From Labyrinthula sp. Ha (taxonomy: Eukaryota > Sar > Bigyra > Labyrinthulida > Labyrinthulaceae), in the NCBI GenBank assembly GCA_015227615.1, contig JAALGZ010000012.1, forward strand, positions 1,178,001-1,242,000: DNA of 64,000 nucleotides, given 5' to 3'. Numbering within the stretch: position 1 is the stretch's first letter; the number at the start of each line of letters is the position of its first letter. A program made the translations under genes and the position numbers. Below the pieces are notes generated by a model. That model did not search any database. It was not told where the DNA came from and saw only the letters and a program-made list of their open reading frames with translations. This document shows positions 58,441 to 64,000 of this stretch, piece by piece.

Positions 58441-61400
58441 ATCGCTTCTTCCATGGCTTTCCAAACAATTCAATTTAAGTTATATCTGAGCATTTCTCTT
58501 GCCATTTTATTATTTTATCTTTCTCTTGACTTGATTATTGAATGAAAATTCTATGTGTTATTCTTATCTGGATCTTTTGTTACATTCCATTCCATCTATT
58601 TTGGAACACAAATAAATAAACTTTTGGTTATCAAATGAACAAATACAACATAAAAGATATCTTTCAATCCCATGAAATCTTCCCCTGCATAAAATTCCAT
58701 TTCAAAATATATTCTTCTGTCGTTTATTTCCTTGATCCGTTTTGAATAATAGACTATACATAATGTCTTAAAATAAAATTGTCATTAAATATTGAGTAGA
58801 AGCACGGGTTTGACATCATCTGAGTCAATAGCTTCTTTCGAGGTGTGAATGTGACCTTGATACTTTTTGTTTCGCTTTAGATTTTAACTTACTATTCTTT
58901 CTTTTTTTGCATTTGAAAAACGTAGCCAGTGTAAAGTAGGAATATAAAATTCGAATGCCAGAAAATCATATTTGATCCAGTTATCGTTCCTTTTAAATAT
59001 CTAAAAACATGCTTCACATAGCTAGTAAAATAAAAAATATTTATTCTATTCTCTAAAGGTACTGATTAAACCATAACCATGATGCACCTGCAATTTCAGT
59101 GCCGAATCTAGTTTGAAACAGTAGACAAGGTTAATAGAACCTATCAACATTAAGTTTAGTTTGGTTTTTTCTCTAGAACCTAATGTTTTTTTTTCAATTT
59201 CTTACAAAACAAACAAAGACCTTATTCTGATATCAATATAATCCATCTACAGCCCTATTTATGATGGGTAAAATCCTTTAGCCCTCTGTTGCAAGGCATC
59301 AACCCAGTAGTCTACAAGATACAAATTGTGTCATATTTGAATGTTGTTCATATAAACAAGTTTAACTCATGTCATATTAACATATTGTTATTTTTTAGAA
59401 ACATCTTTAGGTCATGGTAGAAACATAAAATGATATGACTTGACTGATATCTAAAATGGGACAGAAGATCAACATCTATGAGAGCAGTATATAACTTCCC
59501 ATAAGATCTATGCTGCCATCCCAATACAACGAATATACCAAGGCTCTTTAAGAGTATAAAAATCCAGCCATTAAGAAATATTGCAGAAAAAAATTATTTC
59601 ATGTCAAGAAAAAAACCGACGCCACTTATTGCACTTCCATGCTTTCGGGGTGAATGCTATTCTTATCAACTATAAATGGTTGCAACTACGGGAACTCAGT
59701 TACTCATTTATATGCTTACACTCATTTTGACTTTCGGTTATTTTAGCTTCTATCTTCGAGACGAATATCTTCAATTGTTCAACTTTAAACTTTTTCTCTT
59801 AAATATTGTCATAAAGTAAATTTTGTCAGTCTAACTGCAACAGGATAGTTTTACTAAGAAAATTAGAGTTTATATTCAAATTCGTGGAGCGCATATAAGG
59901 CTGCGAAGTATTAAATGTTGAGAATAACATTAAGGCTAAGCACCTATTTTTTGCTCTTATAGAAATACAGAATAGAAGTTATTAATTCCTGAATAATAAT
60001 ATAAGGAGATTCTTTGAGACTTACACAGGAACTTAGGTGAAACTCGACGTGTAACTCTGTCGAAAATTTAACTTCTAAACCAACGCGAAATGGAACATGT
60101 GTGTTTCCGCTCATGAAGATTCACATATATGTCATTTGAAAAATTGTTAAGTGAATTTCAAGATGAATGAGTCATTCAAGACAATCTGTACAATTACCTC
60201 CAAAAAGAAAGATAATTAATTACTCACAACAATTTACTACACCAAATCAGAAGCTCAGGATACTAAAACCTTGAACCATCATAGATTACGCTGCAGTGCT
60301 CAATATGAATTACAGAAAGCGGGTAATACTAACCTAACAGAAAGAAATGGTTTACATTCCAACAACTACTGAAGAACCCCAATGTAGCTGTTCTAATGCC
60401 GACTCTCTTTCTCCTTTCTAGATACTCAATAGATTTAAAAAAGAGTGATTTAATTTACAACTTAGCTCTGCGTCATGGTGTAGTTGTAAAAGTCTCGAAG
60501 GTTTTTTTTCAATACAATGCTTAGTAATACGTTGAGTGGTACATCCATAAGAAGTAAGGGGTCACATGTTACATAGCAGCAAATTCATTAAAGCAAATAG
60601 GTGAATTGCTTATAGAGAACACATAAGATGTCATCTTAAGATTTCATGACAGCTAACAAAGATAGTGTGTACTTAAGGCAGACCAAGCGCTAACCACAAA
60701 AAATATATGTAACAGCATCCTGGACAATAGGAACAAATAATAGTGAAGAGCCAAGTAAAGTCTCTGTACTTAATGGAGAAGTCAAAACATTGCAAGACTC
60801 GGCAGAATACTAGTTGGCAGCGATAAAATGCAAGTTATTGATTATTATTAATAAAGTTCTTGCCCAGATTACTCTCATCAATAATAATAATTAGTATTTA
60901 CAAAATTGTTTTAATTAATCATACATTTTCAATGAGTATCAATACAAAACCAACAGAATTTAAAAAAAATTAAATCCCAGATTCCTGTACAGAATCAAAA
61001 TAGTTATTAAAACTTATTGAAAAAATTCAATAATCCCGGTCTATTTTCGTAAGCAGAAATACATCATATAAAGCTAGTCGCATGAACTTGTACTCGCTTA
61101 ATGCATCATCGTGAAAAAGGGCAAACAAATTAATTATTAGTCTTGTTCAGGAATCATGTAAACCTGAAAATTCTCATTAATCTAACACTCCAATAAATAC
61201 AAAAATTGGAAAGTCGCACTCAGAGTACAAATTCCCAAGTCCCTTAAAGAACTTATCACAAATATGCCCGGATAAAGCATATGTAAAGCAATCAGTTAAA
61301 CTAAAAAATTTTGGCATGAAAATTTGCAAACAACTTGCTTGTTAGTTGCCCTCAACCCCTGATTAGCTGGAGCCACACTTGGAGCTCGAAGGAATTACTC

Positions 61401-61851
61401 CAAAAGCTTACTTTTATGATACGCTGTGGCATCGATTTCTGTTTTGCATGATCATAAACTATAAAATATTTTTTTGAAGCTCGATGAAACAATATAGGCA
61501 ATAATGTATCCAGCAAGAGAAGAGAGTAAGATTCTCTAAGCCCTTTAAGTTCGCAAGTAATTAAGTATCTGGGAGTCAGTTTGTCTTGAACCTATAGCAC
61601 AAAACCTTTGGTAAGTAAGGGTAGTTAACTCAGCTAAACTTTAAAAATGAGTTTGAGCTTTTCGTTCTTTGTGAGTAACTGTATCGTGTTGTTTCTTACT
61701 GGGATATCTTTTTCTATTTCATAAGAAATTTATCAGAAACTTTCGTGAAATTATCCCAGAAAGTGGCCATTATGAACATCGAATTATCCAAAATAACTTT
61801 CGACAAGAACATAAAGACATAGAAATAAAAAGGAACAATCCTATCACCACA
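58441..61851. other. Gene desert
   Basis: 3.4 kb with no supportable gene. Parts at 60.2-60.4 kb and 61.1-61.3 kb are A-rich on the plus strand and look faintly coding-like, but no open frame of useful length survives. Confidence 0.45.
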
Positions 61852-62505
61852 ATGACATCTACTAATAAAAATGAGGTTATCTGTAGCATCTGTTTTATGG
61901 TTTTTCAACGTCCTTTCACTTTTGTTGAGTGTACTCATACATTTTGCGAAAAATGTATCTTACCTCTTCTAGATCCAAGCACAGATTTTGTAAAGAAGAA
62001 GTGTCCACTTTGCAGAGTGCCTGTATCATCAGCCACTTATAACTATCAAATAGCTAAAGAAGTATAAAATGTTGAAATAAGCTGTAAATACTGCGTTGAA
62101 AAAGTATTGCTAAAACATATCGATCAGCATGAAAGCAGCTGTGAAGCATTAAAACAAGAACAGGAAAGGATAAGAAATGAAAATTCAAGGGAAATAACCC
62201 AGGTAAACAGAAGTACTTTTGACTGTCCTTTTAAAGCTACGGGATGTGTGGCACAAAATCTGGATGTCTACTCGTTGAATGCTCATTTAGATCAAGCTCA
62301 TGCTAATGATGGCCAATTATCAGAAGTTTGTCCTGTTTGTGTTTCTATGCCTTGGGGAGATCCTAATTATAGATCCAAAAATTTAAAAGAACATATTAAA
62401 CTGAGGCATAAATTTGAGTATGGAAATTTTGTGCAGTATGACACTGCTGACAATGAAGCTGCTATTCTCCAACAGGTTCTAGCAAGATCCGTGCTAGAGA
62501 GATAG
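61852..62505 (+). CDS. RNF114-type RING E3-like protein with one in-frame TAA
   Basis: The frame runs 218 codons from ATG to TAG, broken once by TAA at 62065-62067 (codon 72). Before it is a C3HC4 RING: C11, C14, C27, H29, C32, C35, C51, C54. After it, in the same frame, come a zinc-finger module starting SCKYC, then FDCPFKATGC, then VCPVC and HIKLRHKFEYGNFVQYD. The end is a ubiquitin-interacting motif, DNEAAILQQVLARS. This full layout (RING, C2HC, zinc fingers, UIM) is that of RNF114/125/138/166. The second half has no ATG before its zinc fingers. No GT-AG pair removes the TAA and keeps frame. Either TAA is read through or edited, or the gene is freshly dead, or the base is wrong. It is convergent with the OTU gene. 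Confidence 0.8.
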
Positions 62506-62643
62506 ATAATTGGATAAAGCTATGATACTGTGGTAAATTTCATTTGATTTTTAGGATATGTTTTTGTAAACAGTGTTCAGATATTTTCATTGAACTTGTT
62601 AAACAGGAATATCCTATATATTTGACTAAGCTATACCAAGCAG

Positions 62644-63534
62644 TTATCTAAGTTTGAGTACATCATAATGTTGTCCATTTACATATAACAAGTTTACTTT
62701 GGCTCTTTCTCCTGGACATGTGGTGAATAAGCAATATCCTTTGTTTTCTTCTGTATACACGTTAACTTGTACTTGATATAGTTGTGAAGCTGCTATAAGC
62801 TCTATTTGACCTCGCCAATTCCCACTTCGAATTTCATCACAGTATTCTTCTATAGAGTATTCAAAACCTTTTTCTGCTTGAATCCATTCCAGGATTGTCA
62901 TTCCGTTGTAGAAAGTATTATGGTTTTTAGATATCCAATCGAGTAGTATTGATCGAAGTTTTTTAGCATTAAGTTTTTTTGTCTTGAGTTGCTTAGATAA
63001 TCCATAATATAAAGAGTGAAATAAACACATCCCATCTGGTGGTTGAGAAACAATAACTGCTTCAGATTCCTTCACAAAAGATTTTACTGATAGTTCTAAT
63101 TCAGCTCCAGGTTTCTTGAACTTAGAAGATACTTTCTCAAACAGTTTAGTTGCATCTTATAGACTAGGGATTCTTGGTCTCTTTCTACTTATCAATCTTC
63201 TTGTCACAGAATTGTTTGAACTGTTGCTTTGTGTTGAAAGCTCTTCATCGGCTGGTGTTTTGTGAAAGATACTTCGGATAGCTGAAGAAATAGAAGAAGA
63301 TCTCTTTTTTCTCGTTCCAATTTGACTTGAAGTAGTTTTTCCTTCATTCACTTCCTCTTTTAAATTCTTTGTAGAAAGACCCAATTTTTCAGTAAAAGAA
63401 AATCGTTTGTTTCTGTTTCTGTCCGTGGAAGTAGTTGTGGATAAAGGACTCAACTGTTTTCCAAGTCTTCGCAAACCTTTTAAAGCAGATAGCAGAGAAC
63501 TTCTTCTTTTCTGTTTCTTTGTAACTGGAGTCAT
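62644..63534 (-). CDS. OTU-domain deubiquitinase-like protein with one in-frame TAA
   Basis: 297 codons in one frame, broken once by TAA at 63157-63159 (codon 126). Before it is a basic, Ser-rich region with nuclear-localisation-like runs (TKKQKRRSSL, SRKRPRIP) and two related segments, RRSSLLSALKGLRRL and KRSSSISSAIRSIF. After it comes the OTU cysteine protease domain: PPDGMCLFHSLYYGL with Asp167 and catalytic Cys170, GNWRGQIELIAASQLYQV, and the catalytic His in VNGQHYDVLKL. The first ATG after the TAA is the Met next to the catalytic Cys, so the domain cannot be made alone from an ATG. OTU enzymes cleave ubiquitin chains. The gene faces the RING gene across 138 bp, and both have the same kind of lesion. 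Confidence 0.75.
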
Positions 63535-64000
63535 TGTATTGTTTTATATATTATCAGAAGTTATTTCTTATTCTTATCCAATAGTTTTGGCTTATCGAGA
63601 ATTATTGATGACTAAAATGCACACTGCAAAAATATAGTCGATCCAAAATACAAAATTCTTCCTTTTAATTACAAACATGGTGCACAAAGTGTGCTCTAGG
63701 TAAAATCTTGGGCTAATCTTATATACTCTAGGAATTGTGATCATATGAAAAGTAGCTACTATTGAATGAGATAGGAAGTGCTATTTATAACTAAGAGAAT
63801 AAAGAATACTACAGAACTCTATGTTTAGTCTTCTTTATTCGTATTTAGCTGTGCTAGTTACTCGATTAGAACTTGGTGAGTGGTATATTTATTATAATAA
63901 ATGAGTTTAATTTTTTCGCTCTGGCTGAGGTTCTCTTTTCTTGTTTTTAATGTGGGTTGAGTTTGCTTAACTGTGAGAAAATGAAACTTCTCGTTATCTT
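63535..64000. other. Intergenic, no gene seen
   Basis: AT-rich sequence upstream of the OTU gene. Nothing is recognised beyond its presumed promoter. Confidence 0.5.

Noticed and set aside
62068-62110. Intron to remove the TAA in the RING gene
   Set aside because: Candidate GT-AG pairs (20 or 43 bp) shift the frame, while the unspliced frame continues straight into conserved Cys residues.
63150-63166. A 9-bp GT...AG stretch spanning the TAA of the OTU gene
   Set aside because: It would keep frame but is far shorter than any intron seen here (about 22-42 bp).
1-64000. Prokaryotic features (CRISPR, operons, Shine-Dalgarno sites, IS elements)
   Set aside because: Spliced genes and eukaryote-specific proteins throughout; no repeat-spacer arrays or transposase genes seen.

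Overview
The window is nuclear DNA of a small free-living or plant-like microbial eukaryote. It is AT-rich, the proteins are eukaryotic (LSM6, a Qb-SNARE, protein kish, a Roco GTPase, a mitochondrial carrier, KMO, an RNF114-type RING protein), and the genes are split by very small GT-AG introns. I could place eleven introns from protein alignment. Four different ones, six counting the duplicated gene, are exactly 29 bp; the rest are about 22-42 bp. TAA, TAG and TGA all end genes. The lineage is not fixed by the sequence. A tryptophan IGPS-PRAI fusion, a stand-alone bacterial-type 3-dehydroquinate synthase instead of AROM, a HIS4-like protein without the HisD domain, and prolyl 4-hydroxylases with a C-terminal extension argue against ordinary fungi or animals. 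They would fit a stramenopile or another algal or protist line (inference).

Genes sit in tight islands separated by 4-9 kb deserts. Island 1 (1.25-7.4 kb): LSM6(-), HIS4-like(+), IGPS-PRAI(-), unknown(+), P4H-1(-), strictly alternating in strand, with one 21-bp tail-to-tail coding overlap. Island 2 (15.1-16.9 kb): P4H-2, a paralogue of P4H-1. Island 3 (24.1-28.1 kb): PTGES2-like protein and a kinase-less Roco protein. Island 4 (32.5-33.7 kb): kish/TMEM167, a Qb-SNARE, a possible tiny membrane protein. Island 5 (39.1-40.1 kb): mercaptopyruvate sulfurtransferase. Island 6 (41.4-45.5 kb): DHQS(-), ER DnaJ(+), KMO(-). Island 7 (51.1-54.0 kb): mitochondrial carrier, short-chain dehydrogenase, unknown membrane protein. 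Island 8 (61.9-63.5 kb): a RING/UIM E3-like gene and an OTU deubiquitinase-like gene facing each other.

The genes are mostly housekeeping: amino-acid biosynthesis (His, Trp, shikimate), Trp catabolism (KMO), secretory pathway (kish, SNARE, DnaJ, P4H) and ubiquitin handling. The deserts hold no genes I can support, but at least two stretches (13.6-14.6 kb minus and 57.2-58.45 kb plus) look like decayed coding sequence of unknown, possibly virus-like, origin.

Most notable: (1) two neighbouring ubiquitin-system genes each carry a single in-frame TAA with the frame kept open on both sides and no usable ATG downstream of it; (2) a near-identical ~585-bp patch, introns included, inside two otherwise diverged P4H paralogues, a likely gene-conversion tract; (3) the very narrow intron size class; (4) perfect CCAAT-containing palindromes in a divergent promoter.
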